Shown here: one piece after another, positions 46,670 through 55,065 of the stretch
How the letters are laid out: the number at the start of each line of letters is the position of its first letter
How positions within the stretch are numbered: position 1 is the stretch's first letter
NCBI GenBank assembly: GCA_019925095.2
Contig: CM034392.1
Coordinates: 11,613,887-11,677,886, forward strand
Source: Dendrolimus kikuchii
Lineage: Eukaryota > Arthropoda > Insecta > Lepidoptera > Lasiocampidae
DNA length: 64,000 nucleotides
Direction of reading: 5' to 3'
Translations under genes and position numbers: made by a program
The notes under the pieces: generated by a model
Seen by the model: only the letters and a program-made list of their open reading frames with translations
Databases searched by the model: none
What the model was told of the DNA's origin: nothing

Positions 46670-49344
46670 TATAACGATATACAGTTATGTATTGTAGTAT
46701 AATTCTGACAAAATAAAGATTGGATCTGCCATCAATGATGATGAAATCATAATGACGTAACTATTTATTATTATTATATATTTATTTTATTTAAAACAGT
46801 ATATGGCAAGTGTCGTGGTAGTGTAATGGTTAGCACATGCATTCCAAACTCAAAGGGCACGGGTTCGATCTTGCCGGAACGCATACACCACTTAGGCAGT
46901 TTTCTGACCTAACGTGTATATTGTTACAATTACCACGCGCTAACAACTGTAAAGGAAAACGTCGTGATGCAACCTGAACATTGAGATAACCGATGTGTTA
47001 AACCTGCCAAGCCGCCTTGGACAAGCGTATCGGGTGTATTGTCCGTTTGCCTATGATGGGAAGCCGGAGCCCAGCAGTGTGACATTTATGGGCTGTTATC
47101 TTCATCATAATCATGGCGAGAAATTAGTTTCCAAATACGTGAAAATTGCTTCCTCTTCCTTAGGTAAAAAATATTGAAAAAGAATCGATGTTTCAGAGCT
47201 TTAAATGTGAATTCCCAGAGAATTGATTTGGATAAGTCGAGTAGTTGTTAAGACATGGAGTTTTAAGTTGAATGCTTTTTATGGTTCCGTAGCCAAATAT
47301 TGAAAACAAGAGACGTTGCCACTTCTACAGAACCTTTTGTGATGAAACTTCTTTAGAAATGGTGTGATTTGAAAATCGTTGAAACGATAAAGTGACACTA
47401 AAAAGAGATAAACATATAAAATACAACCTTATTAAATTCGAAATAAAGCACATTTCTCTTTCCCCGTTAGTATTAATTTTCTCTTTAATTAAAACTTGAA
47501 AGATTTCAAATGAATTTTAATTCTATATTTATATACTTAAAGCAGATATTCTGTTATACGTAGATCAAAGGAAATTGTGCATAACAGTGTATTGAATTTT
47601 ATTGATTAATTAACTTTGTTTAAAGTGTAAGTAATTTAGATTGAATTTCTTGAATTATAATATGTTGACGCATGTAGGCTAAAGGAATTATATTTATATT
47701 AATAAAAGTTTGAGAAGATTATCTATGAGTATATTCTCTGATGTTTCACTTCTACTGTGTGTGAACTGCACACACACTCGCGTTAATTTCAAACCTTTAT
47801 CCCGCGGAAATTATTTTCCGAGATAAAACGATTCCTGCAATGCAAAACACATTGCAACAAATCTGTTCGAATCCAAAGTCTTGAGACGAAAGAAAGAGGG
47901 AATAAACAAATATTAATAAGTTAGGATGTTATACGTCCCAAAAAACTTATTTTAAAATTTATATTATATTAATATGGATTATTCAGCTAAGTGTAGTCAT
48001 CGCAGAAGTAATTTAAATAAATGGAGTTTGTTGTGAAAGTTGAAAGAGTCTAGGCCCAAACTTTTATATCAATAAATATAGCCCTAAAACTTCACTTTGT
48101 CTAAGTTTTGTATCTATTTTATAATATGTATCTAGGGTACATTGAATAATAAATTTAAATATTTTAGTTACAAAATAATGATTTTACTTCAAGTTACATA
48201 ATATTTTAATTGAAATCATTTTATAGAAATAAATATGCAATTTATTTATAATAAAGTATTATAAAGTAATATAAACCGCGGCGAAAGTTTTAATTGGTGC
48301 ATCGAGGCAGACAACCAGCGAAAGCTGTTCGATTTAACCGCAATTTGGCAATGCGCAATGTGTACAGTAGTGCTTGAACTGAAAAGTTAAAATAGTTTGT
48401 TGGCACCTCGTCTGTTATCTACATGCATGGTACTGAACTGAACTAATCTATATAATTGTGTTAAACATCAGTATCACTTCCTAAGTGTTATTTAAAAAAA
48501 ATATTAACTCACCTGATAACAACATGTCCAATATTGTGACTAGCGTCGCGTCGGACAACAAAGGGAAGGTGTAATCTTGAGTGCGGGTAAAGCGGCGCTC
48601 GTGGCAATAATAGTGCGGAATCTCCTGCACGTGCTTCTCGGTAGCCAGCTCGTGCTCCGGCTAAAGTAACTGAACCCAATGGCCATGCCGGTTGCACAGA
48701 AACTCGACCGCAAGCATCCTCTCCCGATTCACTGCCACCAGCCTCTGCAGCGCTATACGCTAATCGTACTGTTCTTGGGGGTCTTTTGCCTTTGCCATCA
48801 GCTGGCCACCAAGCTGCTGGCACTGTCAGTTCAGCTAAACACGCTCCTTCTTCGCCTTCAGGTCCGCAAGTGGCTGTTAGTGTGCGAGACCCAAGACTAG
48901 CATGTAAGGTAATGCAGACTCGTCTTGGTCTTGTGGCAGCTCGCCTTGCACCACCCTCGCCTCCCGTATGAAATAAAACTCTTAACACAGGAGCGTCGCG
49001 AGGAAGCTCTCGGAATACAAGGTGAGCGGAAACGTCGAGTCTATGCGCGGTAGCGTCTTGTAATTCCATCAACGACGCATTTCTTTTTGGGGGTTCTAAG
49101 GGATCTGGTACAGCATACCGCGCAGGGACAGTCTGTTTAGTTGAAAACGGTCCATAGGTGGCCCTTACAGAGGCAGGTGCAGATCCTTGTAGAACTGTAA
49201 AACGATCCAGGGATAATAGGGCGCCAGGTAGAGCTGTCCCCATAGGTTCTGGAGGTGGACCTGCACCGCTCCATCTCGGTGTGTGTTTCAAAAAGAATCC
49301 GCTGTCTTTGTTTTCAAAATGTACTTCTACTCCGAGCACGGTCC
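22516..49344 (-). CDS. Transmembrane protein 132 homologue (Detonator/TMEM132 family), 20 exons
   Basis: Exons in transcript order: 49344-48513, 44054-43908, 38253-37986, 35171-35028, 34379-34205, 33599-33451, 32739-32538, 32370-32198, 31654-31486, 31001-30729, 29960-29829, 29743-29703, 29215-29008, 28575-28278, 26662-26560, 25326-25205, 24616-24324, 23773-23690, 23199-23042, 22530-22516. All junctions are GT-AG and phases agree, giving 1,327 codons plus TGA. The first visible exon opens in phase 1, so the signal-peptide exon is missing. Family landmarks: [11 protein letters not shown] and [12 protein letters not shown] in the N-terminal domain, [29 protein letters not shown], the single membrane segment (about codons 889-910), DWVWLG, and the C-terminal [21 protein letters not shown]132 proteins are type I cell-surface proteins with cohesin/Ig-like ectodomains, linked to neuronal adhesion and the actin cytoskeleton. 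The insect cytoplasmic tail is long (about 410 aa). Confidence 0.92.
24324..28575 (-). CDS. TMEM132 cytoplasmic-tail exons
   Basis: Exons 28575-28278, 26662-26560, 25326-25205 and 24616-24324 encode a low-complexity, probably disordered tail. Notable: VTSFDNPN in the first, which fits the phi-x-T/S-F-x-x pattern of WAVE-complex-interacting (WIRS) ligands; proline-rich [12 protein letters not shown] and [10 protein letters not shown] in the second, candidate SH3 ligands; a basic stretch [14 protein letters not shown] in the third; and many acidic and Tyr-containing motifs in the fourth. These suggest cytoskeletal adaptor binding (inference; TMEM132 binding to the WAVE complex is reported for other animals). 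Confidence 0.85.
24735..24875 (-). mobile_element. SINE fragment
   Basis: Matches the 3' half of the tRNA-derived SINE at 62304-62600 in the same (minus) orientation: GGCTCGGGCCTCC, TTTTCCTTCACCGT and ACGTGGTAAT are shared. It lies in a TMEM132 intron and lacks the tRNA-like head. Confidence 0.5.
25403..25667 (+). mobile_element. Helitron-like non-autonomous element, family B
   Basis: Nearly the same as 58440-58762: ACGTGAAGCAAAAACTTTGT, AAATTGCGCGGACGGAG, GAAGAAGCGACGAATGCTAA. It ends CCACTAG|T at 25664-25668. The 5' end is less clear here than in the second copy. Inserted in a TMEM132 intron, opposite to the gene. Confidence 0.65.
27237..27661 (+). mobile_element. LINE 3' fragment with RT C-terminal region
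   Basis: The open frame 27237-27527 includes [20 protein letters not shown] and [15 protein letters not shown], typical of the region following the RT domain in one group of insect non-LTR elements, where a conserved D(V/A)TCVxxLAxS and (V)ETxGPWxP pattern is common. After the stop, 27552-27661 is repeated at 55077-55192 (GGATCAGTATGGCGATCCAG and CTTATAGTCTTGAGGGACTA). It is a dead, 5'-truncated copy in a TMEM132 intron. Confidence 0.7.
29008..29960 (-). CDS. TMEM132 juxtamembrane and transmembrane exons
   Basis: Three exons: 29960-29829 (juxtamembrane, ending in ..SPVEIG), the 41-nt micro-exon 29743-29703 ([13 protein letters not shown]), and 29215-29008 ([15 protein letters not shown] then the proximal cytoplasmic part ending NAHDWVWLG). 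The membrane helix is thus split between a 41-nt micro-exon and the next exon; skipping the micro-exon (41 nt, not a multiple of 3) would shift the frame and remove the anchor. The HDWVWLG motif is shared with vertebrate TMEM132 tails. Confidence 0.9.
32880..33308 (+). mobile_element. Helitron-like non-autonomous repeat, family A, longest copy
   Basis: Contains the full series of family blocks: TTCGGGATTCACGTAAAAAC, CTGGGCCGATTTCAATGTGG, TAATAAAATGTGTGATATTT, ATCCCGCGGGAATTTTCCCG, GCGGTTTGAAGTTGTT, and a second CAGCGGGAATTTAAAGTCAA. It ends TCGCGGACACATCCTAG|T at 33308. Repeated TCCCGCGGGA self-complementary blocks recur inside. It sits in a TMEM132 intron. Confidence 0.65.
36000..36330 (-). 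mobile_element. Decayed RT fragment
   Basis: On the minus strand the broken frames include [18 protein letters not shown] and, further on, RWLNVV-like [15 protein letters not shown] text, the usual end of an insect non-LTR RT. Several stops interrupt it. It lies in a TMEM132 intron on the same strand as the gene. Confidence 0.45.
37986..38253 (-). CDS. TMEM132 exon with acidic/Ser-rich ectodomain loop
   Basis: 268 nt, entering in phase 2 and leaving in phase 0 at GTAAGT. It encodes [15 protein letters not shown], then a low-complexity acidic and serine-rich stretch ([16 protein letters not shown] and [14 protein letters not shown]), then [20 protein letters not shown]. The loop is probably an insect-specific linker between ectodomain modules. 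Confidence 0.85.
38424..38694. mobile_element. MITE with CAGGGCCGTCTT termini
   Basis: Starts CAGGGCCGTCTTAACAATAC and ends TAAAGACGGCCCTG, giving imperfect TIRs of about 14 bp; inside, GGGGTGCAAAAA and GCACCCC extend the symmetry. 271 bp, non-coding. I could not fix the target duplication, so the superfamily is open. Confidence 0.6.
39050..40358 (-). mobile_element. Structurally complete mariner-like element
   Basis: 1,309 bp inserted at TA (39048-39049 and 40359-40360). TIRs: CAAGGTGGGCCAAGAATTAG from 39050 and, on the other strand, ACGGGTGGGCCAAGAATTCG from 40358, both continuing TTAACATTT. The transposase frame inside is uninterrupted. It sits in the TMEM132 intron between exons 44054-43908 and 38253-37986, in the same orientation as the gene. 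Confidence 0.9.
39155..40300 (-). CDS. Mariner-family transposase, intact
   Basis: 381 aa from 40300; a second Met ([17 protein letters not shown]) at 40243 better fits the usual N-terminus, giving 362 aa. N-terminal helix-turn-helix region ([37 protein letters not shown]). The catalytic triad is visible: D in [14 protein letters not shown] in [12 protein letters not shown] and D in [16 protein letters not shown]. The second and third Asp are separated by 36 residues, longer than the 34 of classic mariners, so it belongs to a related group often found in insects with an N-terminal DUF4817-like region. The enzyme cuts and pastes the element at TA. No stops or frameshifts are seen, so it may be recently active. 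Confidence 0.92.
   Translation of the reverse strand: MRGAGRGLATSSFLGNLVAMDRFTGPQRAYCVKQFYLNNNSLITVRRLFRVEYDLHDLSQCPSGPLIKKWVKKFEETGSTLNVKQTGGPRTSRSEGNVQQVSASVQRDPDLSTRKRSAVLGLSRTSLRRILKLDLKLHPYKIQIVQELKPNDLNLRKSYAETMLDRFSNFDNLLFSDEAHFHLNGHVNKQNCRYWSSENPKAKHARPLHSPKVTVWAAISAKGLIGPYFFEDSRGRSVTVNSAEYVKMLREFLAPMLLEFAGYNRNTWFQQDGATCHTSNESLPVVKEMFPEKLISRRGDIPWPPRSPDLSPADFFLWGYLKSRVYIHKPNTLRQLKEKISEEMSAISQSLCRRVFENLGTRLEECKSRNGGHLDDIIFKK
40790..41095 (+). repeat. Poly(A)-tailed dispersed repeat (SINE or LINE 3' end)
   Basis: Best full copy of the family also at 11030, 46567 and 56880. Blocks: GCGACAAAACAACCTACGGC, CCAGGTGGTAGAGTATGTG, GCCGCCATAACACCTTGAGT, GCGCATTTGTAGCACCTTTG, GATGGTAACTGCTTTCCATC, CGGGCCATCTGCCTGTCTGC then an A-rich end. 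It contains no RT coding sequence; a SINE, or the 3' end of a CR1-type LINE. Confidence 0.65.
41226..42055 (+). repeat. Dispersed repeat(s) with 'TTTCACG...GACCGATTTGGCTG' blocks
   Basis: 41226-41585 contains two internal near-repeats: TGGACCGATTTGGCTGAAAC and TGGATCGATTTGGCTGAAAT, each followed by a block about matching 'dump ... CATCCCGGATAATGGGATAG' text. 41640-42055 is a diverged relative (CTGGATCGGTTTTGGTGTAA, CATCCTAGGAGATGGGATAA). The wording is typical of lepidopteran Helitron- or SINE-type repeats. No coding content; TMEM132 intron. Confidence 0.4.
42879..43425 (+). repeat. GGGGGCACGC...GCGTGCCCC repeat, first copy, interrupted
   Basis: The left part (CAGGCCTTTTTTGTCACTTC to about 42958) and right part (from about 43343, TTTTTATGGCAATTTTTCGA to GGGCACTGCGTGCCCC) match 58254-58430 in the same order. 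About 380 bp between them is absent from the other copy. The ends contain complementary GGGGGCACGC and GCGTGCCCC. TMEM132 intron. Confidence 0.55.
44644..44860 (+). mobile_element. 5'-truncated LINE copy 2 with (ATGT)n tail
   Basis: 217 bp matching 9715-9934 at high identity, covering the last RT codons and the ATGT tail. Perfect 12-bp target duplication TATAGATTTACA at 44632-44643 and 44861-44872. In the first visible intron of TMEM132. Confidence 0.88.
44960..45246 (+). mobile_element. Helitron-like repeat, family C
   Basis: AT-rich non-coding repeat ending TTAAAACCATCCTAG|T at 45246. The text 'ATACACATAGGATACTTCTT' and 'GAATGGGACAGCTCTCCG' recalls the blocks at 41.3 and 41.9 kb. The 5' end was not found. 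Confidence 0.4.
45290..46210. other. Intronic sequence with C-run and GC-rich block
   Basis: A run of 12 or so C at 45336-45349 follows GGGGGGAGC, giving complementary G and C runs; a GC-rich block extends to 45420. I recognise no element or exon. Confidence 0.2.
46217..46355 (+). mobile_element. 5'-truncated LINE copy 3 with (ATGT)n tail
   Basis: 139 bp matching the last part of the 9240 copy (GAACAGACGAGCTTGCATGA onward). Target duplication ATGTTAGATT at 46207-46216 and 46356-46365. The shortest of the three insertions. Confidence 0.85.
46567..46665 (+). repeat. Truncated poly(A)-tailed repeat
   Basis: Holds only the 3' part of the 40790 family (GTCCATAGGCGATGGTAACC, AAGTGGGCCGTCTGCCTGTC) and a pure A-run of about 27. 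AATCTGT flanks both ends (46560-46566 and 46664-46670), a likely target duplication, so it was inserted by L1-type target-primed reverse transcription. Confidence 0.75.
46811..47120 (+). mobile_element. tRNA-derived SINE
   Basis: The head carries RNA polymerase III promoter boxes: TGGTAGTGTAATGGTTAGCA (A box) and GGGTTCGATCTTGCC (B box) about 35 bp apart. The body includes GTTTTCTGACCTAACGTGTA, TTGAGATAACCGATGTGTTA, AAGCCGCCTTGGACAAGCGT and CCAGCAGTGTGACATTTATG. It ends with CATCATAATCATGG, a short imperfect repeat tail. A minus-strand relative lies at 62304-62600. Confidence 0.75.
47126..48512. other. AT-rich TMEM132 intron sequence
   Basis: No exon or recognised repeat. It directly follows (in transcript order) the large 48513-49344 exon. 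Confidence 0.3.
48513..49344 (-). CDS. TMEM132 exon with N-terminal ectodomain
   Basis: 832 nt, the largest exon of the gene. It starts after acceptor TTTACAG (intron ends at 49345) and ends before donor GTGAGT. It encodes the family-specific N-terminal domain: [70 protein letters not shown], then [13 protein letters not shown] PxPxx-rich, GC-rich stretch reflects lineage-specific loops. Cysteines flanking CITLH...[14 protein letters not shown] suggest an intramolecular disulphide. Confidence 0.9.
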
Positions 49345-49765
49345 CTGTAAACAAGGAAAGTTCTCAATAAAGTCTAAAGAATGCATAACATCTGGAAAAT
49401 GTTAAATAAGTGTTTTATTTTGGTATTGTCACGAGATAAAAGGGCGTCGAAGCAAAACATTGGCTATGGTCCAACTGCATTATGTCCTGAAGTGAAACGA
49501 CACTATCCTTAATGTTTACAAACATGATTGACGTTTCAATATTATAAATAAGACAATTTAATACTGGGACAGTTATGAAACCATAGTAAAATTTAAATTA
49601 TAGATGTTGTTGTAGCAATATGCACTTAAACATTTACATATGTAATACGTTTTTAACTGATACAAAACAGACATACAGTTCTTTCTTCATTTAATGATCT
49701 AGTACAATGTCATCATGCCGAAAAAGTATTGACAGTATAATCTATAGTATTATAAAATTCTAAAG
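49345..49765. other. Sequence upstream of the first visible TMEM132 exon
   Basis: Starts with the acceptor of exon 48513-49344 on the minus strand. No upstream exon was recognised; the signal-peptide exon must be further right or outside the window. Confidence 0.3.
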
Positions 49766-50160
49766 ATGCCGGGTCTGTACATTGAAACGATTAAAAAAAA
49801 CAAGTGGATTACACTATATAAACGATGGAGTACACGATGCATTTTTTTACAAATTCTTGTCTATTTGTTCGGGATTCATGTAAAAACTACTGGGCCGATT
49901 TCGATGCGGTTTTCTCTGATCGATGCAAATTATTAGATTTAAAATCTGCGCTACATTTTATCCTGGGAATTATTTAAAATGATCAGATTGATAAAAAAAT
50001 GGAATTCCAAAACGTTTTTTTTACCGATCGATAGAAAATTTTATTTAATAAAATGTGTGATATTTTTTAACTCGGGAATTTTCCCGACGGATTTGAAGTT
50101 GTTCGGGGGCATAAAAATTGGCTTTTTCTGATACAGCTTTCGCGTCTCCTTGACGTCGTC
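49766..50160 (+). mobile_element. Helitron-like repeat, family A, cut short near the LTR element
   Basis: Begins like the 7975 copy (ATGCCGGGTCTGTACATTGA) and continues with TTCGGGATTCATGTAAAAAC, CTGGGCCGATTTCGATGCGG and TAAAATGTGTGATATTTTTT. It loses similarity near 50130, close to the LTR element starting at 50171. No CTAG end was found. Confidence 0.55.
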
Positions 50161-50170
50161 GAGATATGGC

Positions 50171-52748
50171 TGTTGGAATCAACCTCTTTAAATAGTTTTA
50201 CTTTTTTATATTTTGACCCTGTCAACATTCTTTTTTTTTTCCTTTTTACTCACTCTATTTTAATCCTTGCATTGTACCGTATCGTTGTCTAATAAATATT
50301 AATATTATAAGAAAATTAACGTATTACTTCACGTCCAAGTCAAAATATATACAGTCTACGTGCCCTCCACATATTGGTCCTTCGATTAATTATAAAGAAT
50401 ACAGCGAGGAGGACGTGCAAAAATAAGTAAGACGCAATATTATTTTCTTCAGTGAGCTGCAATACAATACGGAAGACGCAATAGTAAATCGTTTTTTCGT
50501 CAGTTCTACTGCAAATATATACGACTACGATACGCAAATTACATACAATCAAGCAATTTCAAAGGAGTCATAGTACATTCAGAAATTAATTATTATAAAT
50601 CGCTAACATTTTATTGTTGGAAAAAAAAGGTTTCGCAAGAATATAATTATTAAAGCACAAATCTATGAGGCCAAGACTTCGACCATAACGTGTGTTCGAG
50701 ATTTGAATGCGCACGCGGGAACGAGCATCTACGAGCTCAGGCGGGGCTTGCTGAAGTTTAAATTCTTTTGCTGGGACTGTGGACATTATTCGCGTTTGTG
50801 TATTATTGTTGTTTTTTTTTGTTTTATATTTTTTCCTAGTGTTGTATATTGTAAGTTTTGTTGTAATATTAGTTTTATAAATATTTTAATTGTAAAGTTT
50901 CGTGGTGATGATGTCTGAGGTTTTAAAGGAATTGGTTGCTAAGCGCGGAAGCCTGAAGGGTATTATTACGCGACTTCAGATTTTTATATTGTCAAATGCA
51001 TTAGAAGCGGCCAGCTCAGCACAATTACAGGTAAGACTGTTGCGTTTGCAAAAATCATTCTTTGAGTTGAAGGATGTTAATAATAAAATTAGTCGACTCG
51101 ATACTAATGACAAGGAAGATGTATCAATTGTAGAAGATATATTTTACGAAATTTCCGCGGCTTTAAATGAGCATATTGAGCAAAACAACAAAGACCCCAG
51201 ACTTCATACTAATCAACATCACAGAGACTTAGCTTTACCTGTTATTAAGATTGAACCGTTTGATGGTAGTTATTGTTCTAGTTATGTCACATTCATTGGT
51301 TTATTTGATAGTTTAATTCATAATGACTCAAGGCTAGACAATATTCAAAGGCTTCATTACCTTAGGGCTTTCTTAAAAAAATGAGGCTTTAGATTTAATT
51401 AAAGATCTGCCACTGTCTGACAGCAGTTACTTTGAAGCAAGGAGTTTATTGCAAGATAGGTTTTTCAATAAACATCTAATTGTAACAGAGCATATATCAG
51501 CTTTACTAGATCTTCCTAGGCTCGATAGAAGTGGTAGTATTAGAGCTTTTGTATCACAGATAAAACAGAATCTTTGTGCACTCAAGAATCTAGGCATAAA
51601 TACAGATAATTGGGATCCTATGTTGATCGTAACTTTTATGCGCAAATTGGATGGTTACACAGCAAGGGCATTTGAACTGGAAAGAGATACGAAAACGTCA
51701 CCAACTATATCTGAATTTGTCAGCTTTCTAGAGAAGAGGGCAGTAGCCATCGAAAACTCTGCTGTCGCCTGTCCCCGTACTTGGAAGCCTGTTGCAAATG
51801 TATTAAGTCACGTAGCCGTTCAACAATCAACCTGTATAAAGTGCAAATCGAGTTCTCACAAATTATTTAAGTGTAAGGAGTTTGCATTGCTTACATCTGC
51901 AGAGCGAACTAAATTTGTTAAAGATAACAACTTATGTAATATTTGTCTTGGCAGTCACAGAAAAAGATGTAAATTTCACTTCAGGTGTATTCACTGCAAG
52001 AAAAAACATAATTCGTTGTTGCACCCCAATGACCAAGACTCGGTAACTTTATTAACTACACACGACTGTGGGAATGACGGACATAAAGCAAACCCGTCTA
52101 TATTATGTAATACCAAATTGAAAGATAGTGTAGCGGACACTTTACCCAAATTTGCTAACAATTCTAATGTTTATTGTCATATGTGTAAATCTGATATGAG
52201 TGACGTCAGTTTCATACATTACAATTTTGGAAATAGGAAATGGTTCCACAAAAATTACAGCAAATTTAATACATTGCAATGGACCATAGGTTCCTTGCCA
52301 ACTTATCATATATAATTATTATTGTATATAATGAATATACTGTTATTTTGTTGAGATTAGAATTACGTCAACCCTTCTTGCAAGTCTTAAACCATCTTGT
52401 GAAGTCTAAAATAGTCCTTTTAATCATAAACGTCTTCCCGGGAGGTATAATCAACTCAGGGTTTGAGTTTATTAGTCAAAAATCCTAATATAAAGTAGAT
52501 ATTATTACCTTTCTTTAGAATAAGCCATAATGTTGACTTGTTATATTATAATGGTTATAAGTTTGTAAGCTTATAAAGATCATTTATGATAGTTCAGTTT
52601 CAGGTTTTTTCAATATGCTGTTGATTACAAAAGTTAATATTTCTTAAGTTATACTCAAATTACATTGAATTGTTCTTTGAGGCCCCCAGTATGTTGGAAT
52701 CAACCTCTTTAAATAGTTTTACTTTTTTATATTTTGACCCTGTCAACA
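50171..52748 (+). mobile_element. LTR-type element with 57-bp terminal repeats and gag-only interior
   Basis: Identical 57-bp direct repeats, TGTTGGAATCAACC...CCTGTCAACA, lie at 50171-50227 and 52692-52748. They are flanked by ATGGC on both sides (50166-50170 and 52749-52753), a 5-bp target duplication. Repeats start TG and end CA with inverted TGTTG/CAACA tips. The interior carries a broken BEL/Pao-like gag but no protease, RT or integrase. The repeats are far shorter than usual BEL/Pao LTRs, and the sequence after the left repeat is not an obvious primer-binding site. Non-autonomous copy with deleted pol and possibly shortened LTRs. Confidence 0.75.
50902..52315 (+). pseudogene. BEL/Pao-like gag, frameshifted
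   Basis: The first part (50902-51384) includes a helical N-terminal region and the DUF1759-like capsid start (VIKIEPFDGSYCSSYVTF). A one-base shift in the A-run at about 51375-51382 breaks the frame; the second part reads on to 52315. It contains the rest of the capsid-like region and cysteine motifs CIKCKSSSHKLFKC (CX2CX4HX4C), CNICLGSHRKRC and FRCIHCKKKHNSLLH, typical of BEL/Pao nucleocapsid. The frame ends without protease or RT. A dead structural-protein gene of an endogenous retroelement. Confidence 0.8.
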
Positions 52749-52753
52749 ATGGC

Positions 52754-53615
52754 TTCATTATATTTTCTCTTACAAAATGGAAACATCGCCTTCAAATTCT
52801 ATCTGGAAGCAGGAAAAACTTAAAACGAAGGTCACAAATAAAATGAGATGTTGATTACCATAATCGGTTTATGTGAATTAATTTCAACAATTAATAATAT
52901 GTATACTTACACCAGACGGTTAATTCATTCAAAATAACTAAACTACACTATAATTGTAAAAAATATCAACGTAATAAAAATAAATCTTAAAACCACTCTA
53001 ATCTTTTTACAATCTAGGCTCAGGAATGTATGAAAGCGTATCCATCTCCTGTTGAACACAATAAATAGCAAACCCCTTTGGCTTGAGCAAGTGATTATTG
53101 CGGGTTACAAAATTAATTGGTGGATGTATACTCCCGTCCTTGTGAGTGATAAGCACGCGTCACGCAGACTGTCGCATGAGCTCGTCACTTTCCTTGTTTA
53201 TTAAGCCAGAATTTATGTCACGTTCTCACTCTACGAGCTCTTCATGGAATTCATTATGTTTCCTATTTACAATTCTGTCGGTTGGACTTAAATAATATAC
53301 TTGTTACGTTTGTGATTGAGTTCAAATAAGAGTATGTGAACTACTACTATAAACAAATACGACCTTAACAGGTTCAGACAAAGTTTTTCATTTCCATATC
53401 ATAAAGAATAGCAAGCACACTATCATGTTTTTCACTTTTATTTAGAAGATTAAAAATGCATCAGTTAATTAGATTGTCACTAAATTAGACCCTTAGAATT
53501 CACTCGTTGTTTTGAAATAACAGAAAACAATTGAACTTAAAATACTATTACGTGATTGCATCAAGATGCTGCTTACCATTTTAGTGTAAAGCTATTAAGA
53601 TAACTAAGCTTTTAT
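52754..53615. other. AT-rich stretch right of the LTR element
   Basis: No exon or element recognised. There are a few short GC-richer islands near 53150-53270. Confidence 0.25.
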
Positions 53616-53621
53616 TCTCAA

Positions 53622-53671
53622 CTTTCGTTATTTTTATCATAGACATTAGTCTATGATAAAAATAACGAAAG
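53622..53671. repeat. Perfect 23-bp hairpin
   Basis: CTTTCGTTATTTTTATCATA-GAC (53622-53644) and its exact reverse complement (53649-53671) around ATTA. A small second hairpin, CAGC-TAAT-GCTG, follows at 53672-53683. Confidence 0.8.
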
Positions 53672-54671
53672 CAGCTAATGCTGCATCTAACAAAAAAAAA
53701 TCAGACATCTACGAACACGTACTGAGTAAATGTTAGACAGGGGTTTAACGATAACAAAACGCTCGAACACGTGACGCCACCCGGCAAGAAAATTTCAGTC
53801 TCAACTTCTTTCTTTATAGTATAAAGTACCTACTAGTACCTAGTAGTATTGAGTTACTACTCAATTAGGTACCCTTTTTAAGCGCTTGAAATAAACAATC
53901 AAAATACGGCATTACAATACTTTAAACCCTTTTATTTTAATTCAATTGTAGTTTACGTAGTAGTTTATATCTCATTCGAGCAAGCAAGCTCAGTATACCC
54001 AATACTGAGCTTGTAGGTTTTATTTTATCTACGTAGCATATAGAAGGAAGGAAATAAATGGTAATCAGGGCGTATTGATTCGTTAATAGACGGCACTTGA
54101 AAGTAATCGCGTGATGAAATTCAGTTATCAATTGAAATTAATTTCATATAATAAACAGTATAAGAAAGGCGGGAAGCAATAACAGTTCCGAACATAAAAC
54201 TATAAAGAAATAGTATTTCGCACGCTTCGTTCCCCGTCCCACGCTTTAATTTCCCTCGGAGTACGTTGCCGCCGCAAAAAAGAAAAGTTTCACGAATTGA
54301 TATCGCGTTTCCAATCGCACCCCCAGTTGCGACCGGACGAGGAGAGGGTGGACTTATTGAGAAGGGACGCCTCCCTAAACGGGAAGAAACCAAACTCAAG
54401 ATACGTGACGATTTTTGACTCAGCTGACTACAACGATGTCCTTTCTACAAATTATCCCAATAAATCCTTTTGTTATACACTAGTGATATTTTGAAATACG
54501 TTTAATTCACTACAATTTTTATAAAATCAAGTTTTCTGGTTTGACATTATTATTGTATAAACAAGGAATATTAATTCAACACGACTTTTTTACGAGATTG
54601 TAAAAGTTATGTAATGAAACTAATCATCAAGTCCATTACAAAAGCTTCTTTAAATAATCCTTAAATATATA

Positions 54672-54951
54672 TCTATATACTTATTTATATATATAAAAAT
54701 GAATCCCTATTTCCCTTGGTCACGCCATCACGCGTGAACGGCTGGACCGATTTCGCTAATTCTTATTTTTTATGTTGTGTTTGTTATTGTCAGGAGAAGG
54801 TTCTTATGTAACAAAAAATTGAGATGATTTAAAATTTAACAATAGTTAACCACCATATAAATTGTTCCCGGTAAATGTAGCTGCAATCGGTTTCTAGATT
54901 TTTATTTCTAAGGGCTGGACAACGTCTGCCGTGTACAGCTAGTACAGCTAG
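54672..54951 (+). mobile_element. Helitron-like non-autonomous element, family E
   Basis: Begins A|TCTATATACTTATTTATA and contains CGCGTGAACGGCTGGACCGA, GTTATTGTCAGGAGAAGGTT, AGTTAACCACCATATAAATT and AAGGGCTGGACAACGTCTGC, a well-known layout in lepidopteran genomes. It ends ACAGCTAG|T, with the final nine bases (TACAGCTAG) duplicated (ends at 54942 and 54951). Confidence 0.65.
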
Positions 54952-55065
54952 TATATAAATATATATTCGATGAATTAGAAAAAACAATATGATTAAACAC
55001 GATCCAGTCACAGCTTTTAAAATCTCCTTGGATTGGAACACAATTTTGACTAGAAAGGAATTAAT

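Noticed and set aside
46811..46880. Functional tRNA gene
   Set aside because: A- and B-box text is present but the cloverleaf is degenerate and it continues into a SINE body.
51370..51390. Programmed frameshift in gag at the A-run
   Set aside because: The needed shift is +1 in a homopolymer with no known signal, and gag of this group is normally a single frame; a simple one-base insertion is likelier.
54121..54399. Minus-strand frame as possible TMEM132 first (signal-peptide) exon
   Set aside because: No phase-1 donor in the right place and no convincing cleavable signal peptide.
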